Part shown: piece by piece, positions 36,375 to 45,140 of the stretch | Layout of the letters: each line of letters opens with the position of its first letter | Position numbering within the stretch: position 1 is the first letter of the stretch | From: an uncultured SAR116 cluster alpha proteobacterium | Lineage (GTDB): Bacteria > Pseudomonadota > Alphaproteobacteria > Puniceispirillales > Marisalimonadaceae | Direction of reading: 5' to 3' | Assembly: GCA_902593735.1 (NCBI GenBank) | Contig: CACJJL010000004.1 | Coordinates: forward strand, 1-64,000 | DNA: 64,000 bases | The notes under the pieces: model-generated | The model's database searches: none | What the model was told of the DNA's origin: nothing | The model's input: only the letters and a program-made list of their open reading frames with translations | Made by a program: the position numbers and the translations under genes

Positions 36375-37298
36375 TTAATTATTATTTAAAGAATTTTGTA
36401 GATCTAATACTTTTTTTATATGTAATTTAGCTTCTTCAATTTGAAATTGATCAAATTCCTTAACGGGTTTTCTACAATAACTTGTATTAAAAATTCCTTC
36501 TTTTACACGCAACATTTTTGAAAATTTTATAGATATATCTATATGCTGATGTGTAAATGATAAAATTGGTAAAATTTGTGAAAATAATCTTCTAGAGTCA
36601 TCTATTTTATTTTCTAAATATAATTCATAGATTTTGTTATATATTAGCTCCATAGTCGAAGGAATTAGAGCATGTACGCCCCTATTCAAGGCTTCGATCA
36701 TCCCCATAATTGCCCATCCACCACTCAGATGTAGCTGGTGATTAGTTAAATCTAAAACTCTTGTATATTTTGGACCTGAGTTAAGGACCTCAATTTTCAA
36801 ACTTTTAAATTTATCAACATTTTTATATAATAAAATTATATCTTCATCACTCATTCCATAATCTGTCCATGATAGATCTTGTATCATAAGATTATCCGGA
36901 CCAACTTGAGCAATTTCATTAAAACATTGTACCAATTCACTGCCAAAAATATTTTCAGGTACTTGACATAATATCCAATCAGCACCTAATTCCTTTGCAT
37001 TTTTAGACAAAGAAATTCTTTCCATCTGATTTTTAGCAGTACAACTTACAATGATTGGAATTCTATTTTTATTGTAAGTTACACATTCACTTAATAAAAT
37101 ATTTTTTTCATCAAAACTGAGACTGGAATTTTCTCCAGCAACTGCACCAACAAGCATACCAGCACATCCAGTTGAATAAGTATGGTCAATTAATTTTTTT
37201 AAGCAAGGTATGTCAATTTCATTTTTTTCATTAAATGGTGTGTGCAAACTAGGTATAATACCATGCATATATGGAATATAGTTTGCTAATTCAGCCAA
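36375..37298 (-). CDS. Dihydrodipicolinate synthase (DapA)/N-acetylneuraminate lyase family protein
   Basis: A 307-residue TIM-barrel class I aldolase-like protein. The N-terminal GIIPSLHTPFNEKNEID is typical, GMLVGAVAGENSSLSFDEK near residue 41 matches the GT-GE-xxLs loop, and a Schiff-base Lys candidate is in FKSLKIEV near residue 165. The tyrosine normally in a YN motif before it is replaced here by QDLS (MIQDLSWTD), so it is unlikely to be a true DapA. It probably acts on another 2-oxoacid. It overlaps the CsaA gene by 8 bases. Confidence 0.75.
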   Translation of the reverse strand: MAELANYIPYMHGIIPSLHTPFNEKNEIDIPCLKKLIDHTYSTGCAGMLVGAVAGENSSLSFDEKNILLSECVTYNKNRIPIIVSCTAKNQMERISLSKNAKELGADWILCQVPENIFGSELVQCFNEIAQVGPDNLMIQDLSWTDYGMSDEDIILLYKNVDKFKSLKIEVLNSGPKYTRVLDLTNHQLHLSGGWAIMGMIEALNRGVHALIPSTMELIYNKIYELYLENKIDDSRRLFSQILPILSFTHQHIDISIKFSKMLRVKEGIFNTSYCRKPVKEFDQFQIEEAKLHIKKVLDLQNSLNNN

Positions 37299-37638
37299 TT
37301 AATGTACCGTTTTCAAGTTTAACATCAGGACTTAGTAAATATACGTCCTTACCAGAGATTGCACCAAGTACAAGAACCTCAGAAGTAAAACCTGCAATTT
37401 TTTTTGAGGGTAAGTTGCAAACAGCTACCACCTGTCTTTGAACTAATTCTTCTAATGAATAATTAGTAATCTGAGCAGAAGTTTGTTTTATACCAATAGT
37501 TTTACCAAAATCAATTTTTAAAATATATGCTGGTTTTATTGCTTTTATGTTCTTCGAGGCATCTAAAATAGTTCCTAAAACAATACTCAATTTCGTAAAA
37601 TCATTGATAGAAACTTGTTCTTTATTTAATAAATCCAT
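37291..37638 (-). CDS. csaA: CsaA-type tRNA-binding domain protein
   Basis: A 115-residue single EMAP/OB-fold protein. The CsaA pattern is clear: VLGTILDASKNIKAIKPAYILKIDFG in parts (RVGxI-...-KPAYxLxIDFG), then IGIKQTSAQIT, RQVVAVCNLPSKKIAGFTSEVLVLGA and LLSPD-xxxxNG. CsaA proteins bind tRNA and have been linked to protein export. It starts at the last base of the bactofilin stop and overlaps the DapA-like gene by 8 bases, so all three are coupled. Confidence 0.85.
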   Translation of the reverse strand: MDLLNKEQVSINDFTKLSIVLGTILDASKNIKAIKPAYILKIDFGKTIGIKQTSAQITNYSLEELVQRQVVAVCNLPSKKIAGFTSEVLVLGAISGKDVYLLSPDVKLENGTLIG

Positions 37639-37991
37639 TATTTTAGTTTTTTATTTAATTTAACTAAGTTATTCATTTTAGACATATTTTGTACCATTTG
37701 AGATTTTAATATACCACCCGAGTCTATGATGATATTTCTATAATATACATTGCCATCTATTATCCCAGTTGCTTTTAAATGTAAAGTTTCGGTTTCGATA
37801 TCAGCATTAATTACACCCTCAACAAAAATATTTTCAGCAGATACTGCTCCATTAAAGACACCAGTTTTCTTTATAAATAAGGTTTTTACTAATAGAGTAC
37901 CGTCAAATTTTCCTAAGAGCTCAATATCCTCTGATCCAGAATAAGATCCTTTAAATGATGAGTCTTTTGATATTTTAATTAATTTATTCAA
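37638..37991 (-). CDS. Bactofilin family polymer-forming protein
   Basis: A 117-residue bactofilin (DUF583). The short repeats GSYSGSEDIELLGKFDG, GVFNGAVSAENIFVEGVING-like and ATGIIDGNVYYRNIII form the regular right-handed beta-helix turns. The C-terminal tail is basic (KMNNLVKLNKKLK). Bactofilins form filaments without nucleotides and organise cell-wall or polar functions. It is the first gene of a three-gene operon with CsaA and a DapA-like protein, an arrangement I do not recognise from elsewhere. Confidence 0.82.
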   Translation of the reverse strand: MNKLIKISKDSSFKGSYSGSEDIELLGKFDGTLLVKTLFIKKTGVFNGAVSAENIFVEGVINADIETETLHLKATGIIDGNVYYRNIIIDSGGILKSQMVQNMSKMNNLVKLNKKLK

Positions 37992-38055
37992 TATATTTTT
38001 CCAATTAACTAATCTTGAAGATATTATTGAATTAAATCAACAGTAATTGATTTTT

Positions 38056-38427
38056 TTAGTCATTATTCCCAATACATTTTAAAATTATATTTTTGGTAAA
38101 AATTTCATTATAGTTATTATTAATAGATCTTAAATTAGTATTGAATGCTAATGATTTATCTTTAATTATAAACACGTAATTTAATATTGGATTTTCTTCA
38201 GTTGATACCTTACTAATCGCCATTAAAGCTATTTTTGAATTCTCTACAATTTTATATTCTACTGGCTCGCCTTTTTGATCTTCGTATTTTACTGATTCAC
38301 CTTTTATAGTCATTTTAGACAAATGGCCATGTTTTTTGTCTATGCATGAGTATTCAAGAGCATGACTTATAGATGAGAAATATAGTAAAAAAAGTATAGA
38401 ATAAAAAAATTTCATCAAACTTTCCAT
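38056..38427 (-). CDS. Hypothetical exported protein
   Basis: A 123-residue protein with an N-terminal Sec signal (KFFYSILFLLYFSSISHALEY). The mature part has two cysteines (SCIDKKHG near residue 28 and LKCIGNND at the C-terminus) that could form a disulfide, with a predominantly beta pattern between them. Two ATG codons four residues apart are possible starts. I do not recognise a family. It is a single gene, divergent from the small membrane ORF and Sco gene. Confidence 0.6.
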   Translation of the reverse strand: MESLMKFFYSILFLLYFSSISHALEYSCIDKKHGHLSKMTIKGESVKYEDQKGEPVEYKIVENSKIALMAISKVSTEENPILNYVFIIKDKSLAFNTNLRSINNNYNEIFTKNIILKCIGNND

Positions 38428-38514
38428 ATTGAAACTAAATTAGTACAAAATATTTAAAATTTTAGAAAAAAATCTTATAATATTTTTAGATAAACTTACA
38501 AAAAATTAAAAAAA

Positions 38515-38652
38515 ATGAATAGTAAAAATTTATCATTATTTATCTTTTGGGGTATAGCTTTTATTGTAATTACCTGGTCGCTGCCTTTTTTAGCTAGAGA
38601 TAATCAAATTTTTAATAGCCTTTTGTCATATTGTATATCAATTATAAAATGA
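38515..38652 (+). CDS. Small hydrophobic protein (45 aa) upstream of Sco
   Basis: A 45-codon ORF starting at ATG 38515: MNSKNLSLFIFWGIAFIVIT, then WSLPFLARDNQIFNSLLSYC and a short tail. It has one clear membrane helix. The start has no strong ribosome-binding site, only A-rich sequence. It ends 54 bases before the Sco/SenC gene on the same strand. Small helper subunits are common near copper-delivery genes, but I do not recognise this one. Confidence 0.4.
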   Translation: MNSKNLSLFIFWGIAFIVITWSLPFLARDNQIFNSLLSYCISIIK

Positions 38653-38706
38653 CAAACTTTTAAAAAATGTATTAAAGTGTGATCTAAAATTACAAACTGA
38701 TTTATA

Positions 38707-39315
38707 ATGAATTTTGCAAGAAAAAAATTAATCTTACTTTCATCAATAATAATTTCTTTCATTATTATCTTGATTTTAACTTTTCTTTTTGCAGAACATC
38801 TATCACGTAAAAATGCTCCACAAAAAATATCAGAGATAATTAATAAAGTTCATTTAATTGATCATTATGGAAAACCTTTTAAAAACAGCACTCTAAAAAA
38901 CAAACCCTCGTTATTATTTTTTGGGTTCACAAATTGTCCAGAGATTTGTCCTACGACACTGGCTGATTTATCAGAAATTATTAGAGAAGTAACATCAAGC
39001 GTTGATGAAATAAATATAATTTTTGTTACCTTAGACCCTCAAAGAGATAATGAAAAACATCTCAAAGATTACCTTCAATATTTTGATGGTAATATTATTG
39101 GTGTGACAGGTGATAAAATTGATATAAAAAAATTTGCAGACAATTGGAGAGTTTTTTATGAAAATGTCAAAACCTCAAATAATAATTATACTATAAACCA
39201 TACTGCAAATGTATTCATGATAGATAAATTAGGAAATTTTACAGGAACAATATCCTGGGGTGAAAATGAAACTTCTATAATTCAAAAAATTAATAATTTA
39301 AGAAAACTTAATTAA
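38707..39315 (+). CDS. SCO1/SenC family copper chaperone
   Basis: A 202-residue protein with an N-terminal membrane anchor (about residues 8-30) and a thioredoxin-like periplasmic domain. The copper-binding CxxxC is FGFTNCPEICPTTLADL near residue 80, and the third ligand His is in NHTANVFMID near residue 165. LDPQRD near residue 120 is also conserved. It delivers copper to the CuA site of cytochrome c oxidase or has thiol-redox activity. No oxidase genes are in this window. Confidence 0.9.
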   Translation: MNFARKKLILLSSIIISFIIILILTFLFAEHLSRKNAPQKISEIINKVHLIDHYGKPFKNSTLKNKPSLLFFGFTNCPEICPTTLADLSEIIREVTSSVDEINIIFVTLDPQRDNEKHLKDYLQYFDGNIIGVTGDKIDIKKFADNWRVFYENVKTSNNNYTINHTANVFMIDKLGNFTGTISWGENETSIIQKINNLRKLN

Positions 39316-40090
39316 CAATATACCCAAAACTAATTAGTTTATCCTTTACTCTCTCTGAAGATAAAAATTTTAAAAACATTCTTGCCTTTGATTTTTTCTC
39401 TCCATTTTTTAGTAAAATAGCATCTTGTTTTATAGGATAGTATAATTTCTGAGGAATATCCCAAACTTTACCTTTTTTATTTTTAATGATAAAATCAGAT
39501 TTGGCTATAAAACCTATATCTAAATTGCCAAAATAATTCATAAGAAAAACTTGATTAACATTTTTACTTAAAACAAGTTTTTTTTCTAATACATTTAAAA
39601 TGTTTAGAGATTTTAATACTTCCTTGGCAGCCTTACCATAGGGCACATATTTTGGATTTCCTAATCCAATATATTTAATTTTTTTTGACAAAATGATATT
39701 TGGAAATGTGAAATTAAAAAGCTCCTCGTTTGTGCTAAACAAGAGTAATTTTCCTATTGCGTAAGTAAATCTTGTTTCTTTAATTCCTTTAGTAGTATTC
39801 TCAAGTTTTTTTGGAAGTTCTTGATCAGCTGAGAGAAAAATATCTAAAGGAGCCCCATTTATGATCTGAGAGTATAAACTTCCACTAGAACCACTTGAAA
39901 GAAAAACCTTGATATTATTTTTATTTTCGAAGGTTTTTTTTATAAAATTCATAGGTACTAAAAAGTTTGAAGCTACGCCTACATGGATTTCTGTTGCAAG
40001 CAGATTTTTATAAGACAAAATTGTCAAAAATGTCGAAATATATAACACAGTTATAACTGTTTTTATTTTTTTAATTAAGAATAACATCAA
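39308..40090 (-). CDS. modA: Molybdate ABC transporter substrate-binding protein (ModA-like)
   Basis: A 260-residue periplasmic binding protein with a Sec signal (hydrophobic stretch about residues 10-32). The oxyanion-binding segments are visible: VGVASNFLVPMNFI near residue 37 (family AAASL), SSGSSGSLYSQIINGAPLDIFLSAD near residue 65 and GLGNPKYVPYGKAAKEVL near residue 145. It matches the ModA family, but no ModB or ModC genes are next to it. A small membrane protein lies one base upstream instead. It overlaps the convergent Sco gene by 8 bases. Confidence 0.82.
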   Translation of the reverse strand: MMLFLIKKIKTVITVLYISTFLTILSYKNLLATEIHVGVASNFLVPMNFIKKTFENKNNIKVFLSSGSSGSLYSQIINGAPLDIFLSADQELPKKLENTTKGIKETRFTYAIGKLLLFSTNEELFNFTFPNIILSKKIKYIGLGNPKYVPYGKAAKEVLKSLNILNVLEKKLVLSKNVNQVFLMNYFGNLDIGFIAKSDFIIKNKKGKVWDIPQKLYYPIKQDAILLKNGEKKSKARMFLKFLSSERVKDKLISFGYIVN

Positions 40091-40091
40091 G

Positions 40092-40307
40092 TTAATTAAA
40101 TAGTGAGATTACATAGTAAATCAAAAATATTAATATTGATAAAGACAAAATAAAAATTACTAAAATTGTTTGCAAATAATCTTTAATTAATACTGTAATG
40201 AATTGTTTTGTTTCTTTGAGTCCTAAGAAAAGTAAGCAAAATATAAGCGAAATAGGAAAGGTTAAAAAAAATAACGTAGAATAGAACCAAAATTTAAGGA
40301 ATCCCAT
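40092..40307 (-). CDS. Small membrane protein (71 aa) upstream of ModA
   Basis: A 71-residue protein with two hydrophobic segments (FWFYSTLFFLTFPISLIFCLLF-type near the N-terminus, then TILVIFILSLSILIFLIYYV near the C-terminus) separated by a short charged loop (GLKETKQF). It is one base from modA on the same strand, so co-translation is likely. It is too short to be ModB. No family recognised. Confidence 0.55.
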   Translation of the reverse strand: MGFLKFWFYSTLFFLTFPISLIFCLLFLGLKETKQFITVLIKDYLQTILVIFILSLSILIFLIYYVISLFN

Positions 40308-40366
40308 TTCTTTAAATTTATTTTTCTCTTGAATGGAACTGATTGTATGCCTCTTAAAAATATTTT

Positions 40367-41146
40367 TTAATTTAAATGTAACTCATCATTAACTGAAATA
40401 ATTCCAGTTTTTTTTACCTTTGCATAAACTCCCAAATCTAAATGACCAAAATGAGAATTAATTTCATTGGGTATATTGATGTCTCTGATAGCATTTTCAG
40501 GATTTACATTTGTTGCCGCACATCTTTGGGTTCTCTTAAAAACTTCTAAAACACTTTCGCCAATTTTAATTTTCTTACCAACCCAATCAAATTCCTTCCA
40601 AGATTCAATATTATCAATCAATAAGTTTGCTCTAAATCTAGATACGGCAATTTTTTTTCCTATTTTTTTTTCAAAATCAACAATTGTGTTTAAATTAATT
40701 ATAGAAATGGCCTTTTCTGGAAGATCGGAAAAGGAATGTTTAAGGTTTTTAGTGTTTTCGTTATTTCTTCCCTTGACTAACTTTGGTTTATTATTGTCAC
40801 CTAAATTTAAGAATTTTTGAAAAAAAACTTCAACCTTGTTAATTTTTGTTTCATTAATAAGCATTTCGTCTAGAACTATTTTTTTATCAACTTTGATAAT
40901 TAGTCTTTTTGATTTGCTAATAAATTTTGTATTTAATTTAGCTAACTTATCTTCTTTAACTAGAGCTAAAAAATTAGTTTTTCTTAAATATACTGGATTA
41001 CTTTCATCAAATGATACATGTGATCTAGCAAATGCATACTCTCTATCTCCAGGTAAAACTTGATTTTTTTCTAGTAAAATTTGATCTATATTTTCACCAG
41101 AAAGACCCTTTATTGGATATATAAAGATTTTTTTTAATATGGTCAT
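40367..41146 (-). CDS. MOSC domain-containing protein
   Basis: A 259-residue protein with an N-terminal MOSC beta-barrel domain (LKKIFIYPIKGLSGENID) and a C-terminal MOSC domain. The sulfur-carrying Cys is in FKRTQRCAATNVNPEN near residue 205, the hallmark of MOSC proteins such as mARC and the molybdenum cofactor sulfurase C-terminus. SRFRANLLID near residue 165 is also typical. It probably belongs to a molybdenum-cofactor redox enzyme or an N-hydroxyl-compound reductase. The nearby ModA gene on the same strand strengthens a molybdenum link. Confidence 0.82.
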   Translation of the reverse strand: MTILKKIFIYPIKGLSGENIDQILLEKNQVLPGDREYAFARSHVSFDESNPVYLRKTNFLALVKEDKLAKLNTKFISKSKRLIIKVDKKIVLDEMLINETKINKVEVFFQKFLNLGDNNKPKLVKGRNNENTKNLKHSFSDLPEKAISIINLNTIVDFEKKIGKKIAVSRFRANLLIDNIESWKEFDWVGKKIKIGESVLEVFKRTQRCAATNVNPENAIRDINIPNEINSHFGHLDLGVYAKVKKTGIISVNDELHLN

Positions 41147-41248
41147 ATTTAAATTTTTAAAATTGATCTAAACAAATTACCAAATTATAATCTTGTTTAA
41201 TGATTAATTTGGTGCAAATTTTGGTTCAAATTAAACATTTTCATATAA

Positions 41249-41671
41249 CTAGGATGCTGTTTCAAATAAAACCTCAGGATTTGACATAGTTTTTATTTCA
41301 AGAACATTTCCATTAGGATCTTCTATAAAAAATGTTTCTTGTTCAAACTTAGATCCTATAAACCTTCGATAAGGTTTATCAAAATAGTCTATATCACTGG
41401 CTTCTATTCTTTTTTTTACTTCTTCAAAATCATTTTCTTCAAGATGCACTCCAAAATGAGGTACACAAACGTCACCCATATCAACATCGTGTCTTTCTCT
41501 AAATTGTTTTGACTTAGTTTCGTGTAATGTTAATTCATTTCCCCAAAAATTAATGTCAATCCAACGACCTTCTTCCTGATTTCCAGTTTTACAACCTAAT
41601 ATATCACAATAGAATTTTAAGGCAGTTTTAATATTCCCAGCAGGTATCGCTAGATGAAAACAGTTAGTCAT
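41249..41671 (-). CDS. VOC family (glyoxalase/dioxygenase fold) protein
   Basis: A 140-residue VOC protein. Likely metal ligands are His in CFHLAIPAGN near residue 6, His in PHFGVHLEEND near residue 75 and Glu in NVLEIKTM near residue 127. DPNGNVLEIK is the usual C-terminal signature. A good AGGAG precedes the ATG. Substrate unknown: members include glyoxalase I, fosfomycin-resistance enzymes and extradiol dioxygenases. It is a single gene. Confidence 0.82.
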   Translation of the reverse strand: MTNCFHLAIPAGNIKTALKFYCDILGCKTGNQEEGRWIDINFWGNELTLHETKSKQFRERHDVDMGDVCVPHFGVHLEENDFEEVKKRIEASDIDYFDKPYRRFIGSKFEQETFFIEDPNGNVLEIKTMSNPEVLFETAS

Positions 41672-41781
41672 TGTTTAACTCCTGATATAAAATTTAGTTA
41701 ACTAAGTTCCAATATTGCAATTATGTTAACAATTTCTTTGGTTATTATTTATAATATTTTATAAATATAAATAAGTCAAAA

Positions 41782-42219
41782 TTAGCTTATAGACTTCAAG
41801 AGTTTTTTTAATAATTTTTTTGATTTACCATAAACTTTTACTTTTTTTATTTTATCTAAGTTACTTTTATCATTCCCAACAATAACCAATCCTATCATTC
41901 CCATAGCTTTATGGGGAGTGCATTGATATAAATATACGCCAGGTTTAGTAAATTTAAAATTTGCATCTTTACTAATTTTTGATTTGAATTTAGACACTCC
42001 TTTTGGCATACCAACAAATTCTACATTGTGACCTTTATCTACTGACTTCCAAGTTACTTCGTCATTAACTTTAACAGATATAACTTTTTGAGAATAAACC
42101 ATTTTTTCTTTCCCAAGTTTATTTAACATATCAATAGTATGATTTTCTGCATAAGCAAAACTTGAAACTAATAAATATATGAACACAGATAGAACCGAAA
42201 CTGATTTATTTATAAACAC
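41782..42219 (-). CDS. Pseudoazurin-like cupredoxin
   Basis: A 145-residue periplasmic blue copper protein with a signal peptide ending near AYAENH. Type 1 copper ligands are all present: His in KGHNVEFVG near residue 64, and Cys, His and Met in YQCTPHKAMGMIG near residues 99-107. The mature chain is about 120 residues, as in pseudoazurins, with a lysine-rich C-terminus. It carries electrons in the periplasm to cytochrome oxidases or copper reductases. No denitrification gene is visible nearby. Confidence 0.88.
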   Translation of the reverse strand: MFINKSVSVLSVFIYLLVSSFAYAENHTIDMLNKLGKEKMVYSQKVISVKVNDEVTWKSVDKGHNVEFVGMPKGVSKFKSKISKDANFKFTKPGVYLYQCTPHKAMGMIGLVIVGNDKSNLDKIKKVKVYGKSKKLLKKLLKSIS

Positions 42220-42444
42220 TTTTTTTTCCTCTTGGTAATTTTAACTTATATAAGTATTCAGATCTTAATTTTAAACCCACATTATAACAATTAAAGAAGA
42301 CAATAATGTATAAAATTAAATAATTAAAAAAGGTAATTATATAAATTGTTTGTCTCTAATTAATTAATTTTGTAAATGAAGTGGTTTTATTACAAAACAC
42401 TGGCCATAATATGAAAGTAGAAAAATCTCAGTAGGTAAATAAAA

Positions 42445-42789
42445 TTAGAACTTCATTTCAGAGAGCAGAATAGCTAGTTGGGCACCATGCATGTCTCTAT
42501 CTAAAATATCTCCCTGTATTATCTTCCTAGGAAAAGAAAATTTAATTACATTTAAATTCTCAATCTCAAATCTCTTCAAATCTTGTTCACTAATCATAAG
42601 TAAACTTGAGATTTTTGAATTTTTTAATTTATTACAAACATCTTTATATACCTTTTTATCTCCACAAAATACATCAATAGTAATCCAAAAAGGTCCTGCA
42701 TTCTTTGATCTTATTTTTTTTACTTTTTCACCTAAAGTTGACAAATTATATCTCTGAAATTTTAATTTGAAATGCATCCATTGGGTCAT
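42445..42789 (-). CDS. DUF4387 family protein (AtuA partner)
   Basis: A 114-residue protein with the DUF4387 signature: KIRSKNAGPFWITIDVF near residue 24, NVIKFSFPRKIIQGD near residue 82 and DRDMHGAQLAILL at the C-terminus. It overlaps the AtuA-like gene upstream by 44 bases (32 if the second Met, at 42777, is the start). In many bacteria a DUF4387 domain follows or is fused to the AtuA/DUF1446 domain, so these are probably two chains of one enzyme. Confidence 0.8.
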   Translation of the reverse strand: MTQWMHFKLKFQRYNLSTLGEKVKKIRSKNAGPFWITIDVFCGDKKVYKDVCNKLKNSKISSLLMISEQDLKRFEIENLNVIKFSFPRKIIQGDILDRDMHGAQLAILLSEMKF

Positions 42790-44101
42790 CCAATTCTAAA
42801 ATATGGTTCATTGTAAATTCATAAACGCACCCCCTATCCGAATGAACTGGAGAAAATGGAAATGCAAAAGTTGGGAGTTCTTCATAAGAGGAAAGTGGAA
42901 AATGTAATAAAAATGGATTTATTAATTTTGCTATTTCGGTAGATATTTTATATTTTGATGTGATTAGACACAAAACACCTACTTCAACTGGGTTTCCTAA
43001 ATTTTTTTCTAGCTCTCCCAAAATTGAATTTAGGCCTATATGTCTGAATTCAAGTGAATATTCTGAAGATGCTATATCCATTCTTTTGTTAATTTCTTTT
43101 TTTAAGAATTTTGATAACTTATCTGTCCATTTTTTTATGTTTTTTACATAATTATTATCTCTTAATAATACTAATAAAGAAGTTTGGTATCCTGAAACCC
43201 TAGCTCCTTCTAATTTAACACAGTAGTTTTTTGATGAATTCCAAGTTGCTCCCTCAACTCGGACCTTTTTTTTATCAATATTATAATAATTTGAGTAAGT
43301 TACATCCATATACCCACCTGGTTCATGTAAAATATAAGGATCAGCATTTTCATAAAGCATATGAGCTGCAACTGTTTCAGAAGTGCAGAATGCATTTTTA
43401 GACATTGGCTCGACAGTAAATCCAGCTTTATCAAATTCTACCATGACAACGCCAGATGTAGGATTTGTTGAACATAAGGCACCACACTCGGCAATTTTAG
43501 CACCATGCCAAGAAGAACCTGGATTAGCCCCTTTCATTAGTGGCAAAGCAGAAATAATTGCAGTGTCAGTTGTTCTGCCTGCAAGTATGATATCAGCACC
43601 TGTATTAATGCACTCTTGTATTTGTTCAGCACCTGCAAGCGCGACTATATTTGTCATTTCGTCAATTACTGTATTATTAAGCTTAGGGGCAGGATTTAAA
43701 GAAAGAATTTTATTTAATTTATAACTTTCTTTAATATAGTTTTTTTCTTGATCGCAATATAATTTTGCAATTTTTAAATGTTGATCTAACTCTTCAGCTA
43801 ATTCAATTGTAATATTCTCCATCCAATCAACCATTCCATTAGTTCCACAAGTACCACATGAACCAATAACTAGTGGCACATTAGCTTTTTCTCTTGCAAT
43901 CATAAGACTTTTCCATTCTGCTTTTATAGCAGAACGTGAATACTTTGATGTCCCCGAACCTAGAGAAAATGGACCACTATCTGTAGAGCCTCCATCAATA
44001 CTAATTATATCGGGATTATTTTTAATGCCATGCTTTAGAGCTTCTAAATCAAAACCTAAACCTAGAACTCCTGATGGTACTAAAACTTTAATAGGTATCA
44101 T
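42746..44101 (-). CDS. AtuA/DUF1446 family acyl-CoA-related protein
   Basis: A 451-residue protein of the acyclic-terpene-utilisation AtuA (DUF1446) family. Family features are DIISIDGGSTDSGPFSLGSG near residue 33, VPLVIGSCGTCGTNGMVDWM near residue 75 and ILAGRTTDTAIISALPL near residue 170. AtuA proteins lie in citronellol/geraniol or leucine/isovalerate-type catabolic clusters, but their reaction is not firmly known. Here it is paired with DUF4387 only, without biotin-carboxylase genes. Confidence 0.8.
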   Translation of the reverse strand: MIPIKVLVPSGVLGLGFDLEALKHGIKNNPDIISIDGGSTDSGPFSLGSGTSKYSRSAIKAEWKSLMIAREKANVPLVIGSCGTCGTNGMVDWMENITIELAEELDQHLKIAKLYCDQEKNYIKESYKLNKILSLNPAPKLNNTVIDEMTNIVALAGAEQIQECINTGADIILAGRTTDTAIISALPLMKGANPGSSWHGAKIAECGALCSTNPTSGVVMVEFDKAGFTVEPMSKNAFCTSETVAAHMLYENADPYILHEPGGYMDVTYSNYYNIDKKKVRVEGATWNSSKNYCVKLEGARVSGYQTSLLVLLRDNNYVKNIKKWTDKLSKFLKKEINKRMDIASSEYSLEFRHIGLNSILGELEKNLGNPVEVGVLCLITSKYKISTEIAKLINPFLLHFPLSSYEELPTFAFPFSPVHSDRGCVYEFTMNHILELDDPMDAFQIKISEI

Positions 44102-44165
44102 TATAAAAATATAAATATATTTTATTTATTTGGGAAGTTATTTGTCCTTAATTAATATAATGACT

Positions 44166-45101
44166 TTAATTGATGCAATACATCCAATTTTTTTCATTGA
44201 TAACTTCACCTATGAATAAAAATGGCTCATTTCCAGTTTTTTTTGCATAATCTATTAAATCAGCACTTTTATCTGATTTTATAGTTAATCTATTATTTTT
44301 AAAAAATCCTTTTGTTCCAGCTAGCACTACAAATTCAGATGACAAATCTACTAAACCACTTCTTGGTTGTTTTGGAACCATTATCTTCTCGTATTTGTAT
44401 CCCCATGAATTCAAGCAATTTATAGAAATATCAATATATTTGGCCTTAACTTTCATTAAACATTGTTGAAAAATATTTTTATTTATGCCTTCTAAACTAC
44501 GAATAGGGTAATCAAAATTAATATTCCCTTGTAAGGAAAAATTTTTCCACTTATTAATCTGATTATCTGATGGAAAAATAATAATTGTATTAAAATGTAA
44601 TTTTGATTTTACTAAAATTTCTAGCTTAATTTCTGAATTAAATTTTGGATGATCTAAAACTTTAGTCTCAATATTTCGAGAATGAAGTTTTTGTTTATGT
44701 AATTTTATAATTTTATTTATATCATTTCTTTGAGATGACGCTGTTACAATTTTGTTTTTAAAAAGTTTAACAAACTCTTTACCTCCCTCTTCTTCTCCGT
44801 AGTATTTATGATACTGATTGTCTAGAACACTTAATTGATATAATGAGTCAAAAGACGGTGGAGCTAATTCTTTTATTTCCATTATATTATTGTTAGAACC
44901 AATTGAATGCCATTTTGAAAGAGTGCCTCTTGACATCCCAAGTTTTTGAGCTAACTCAACTTGACTATTTTCTAACTGATTTAATGCATTCGTAATTGCT
45001 TCAGCCATTTCAAAAATACTATTTTTGACTTTATTTTTGGCTAAATTAATTTTTATTACATGATCATCCAGTGACATTATATTTGAAATTTGTGTGTTCA
45101 T
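44166..45101 (-). CDS. HTH protein with degenerate MT-A70-like domain
   Basis: A 311-residue protein. Residues 43-66 (NSQVELAQKLGMSRGTLSKW) are a clear helix-turn-helix. Residues 80-140 are helical (PPSFDSLYQLSVLD, then KIVTASSQRNDINK), like the linker in phage DNA-binding/methyltransferase proteins. Residues 165-270 follow the MT-A70 adenine methyltransferase order: a strand at the AdoMet site, FDYPIRSLEGI, NSWGYKYEKIMVPK and SSEFVVLAGTKGFF. The catalytic DPPW is absent, replaced by IIIFPSDN, so methylation is unlikely. It probably binds DNA as a regulator. The fold assignment is inference by eye. Confidence 0.6.
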   Translation of the reverse strand: MNTQISNIMSLDDHVIKINLAKNKVKNSIFEMAEAITNALNQLENSQVELAQKLGMSRGTLSKWHSIGSNNNIMEIKELAPPSFDSLYQLSVLDNQYHKYYGEEEGGKEFVKLFKNKIVTASSQRNDINKIIKLHKQKLHSRNIETKVLDHPKFNSEIKLEILVKSKLHFNTIIIFPSDNQINKWKNFSLQGNINFDYPIRSLEGINKNIFQQCLMKVKAKYIDISINCLNSWGYKYEKIMVPKQPRSGLVDLSSEFVVLAGTKGFFKNNRLTIKSDKSADLIDYAKKTGNEPFLFIGEVINEKNWMYCIN

Positions 45102-45140
45102 TTTTAAATTTATATTATTTTACAGTTGAATGAATATTTA

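Noticed and set aside
42220-42444. Short ORFs of 7-12 codons between pseudoazurin and DUF4387
   Set aside because: Too short, no ribosome-binding site, and AT-rich composition makes them likely by chance.
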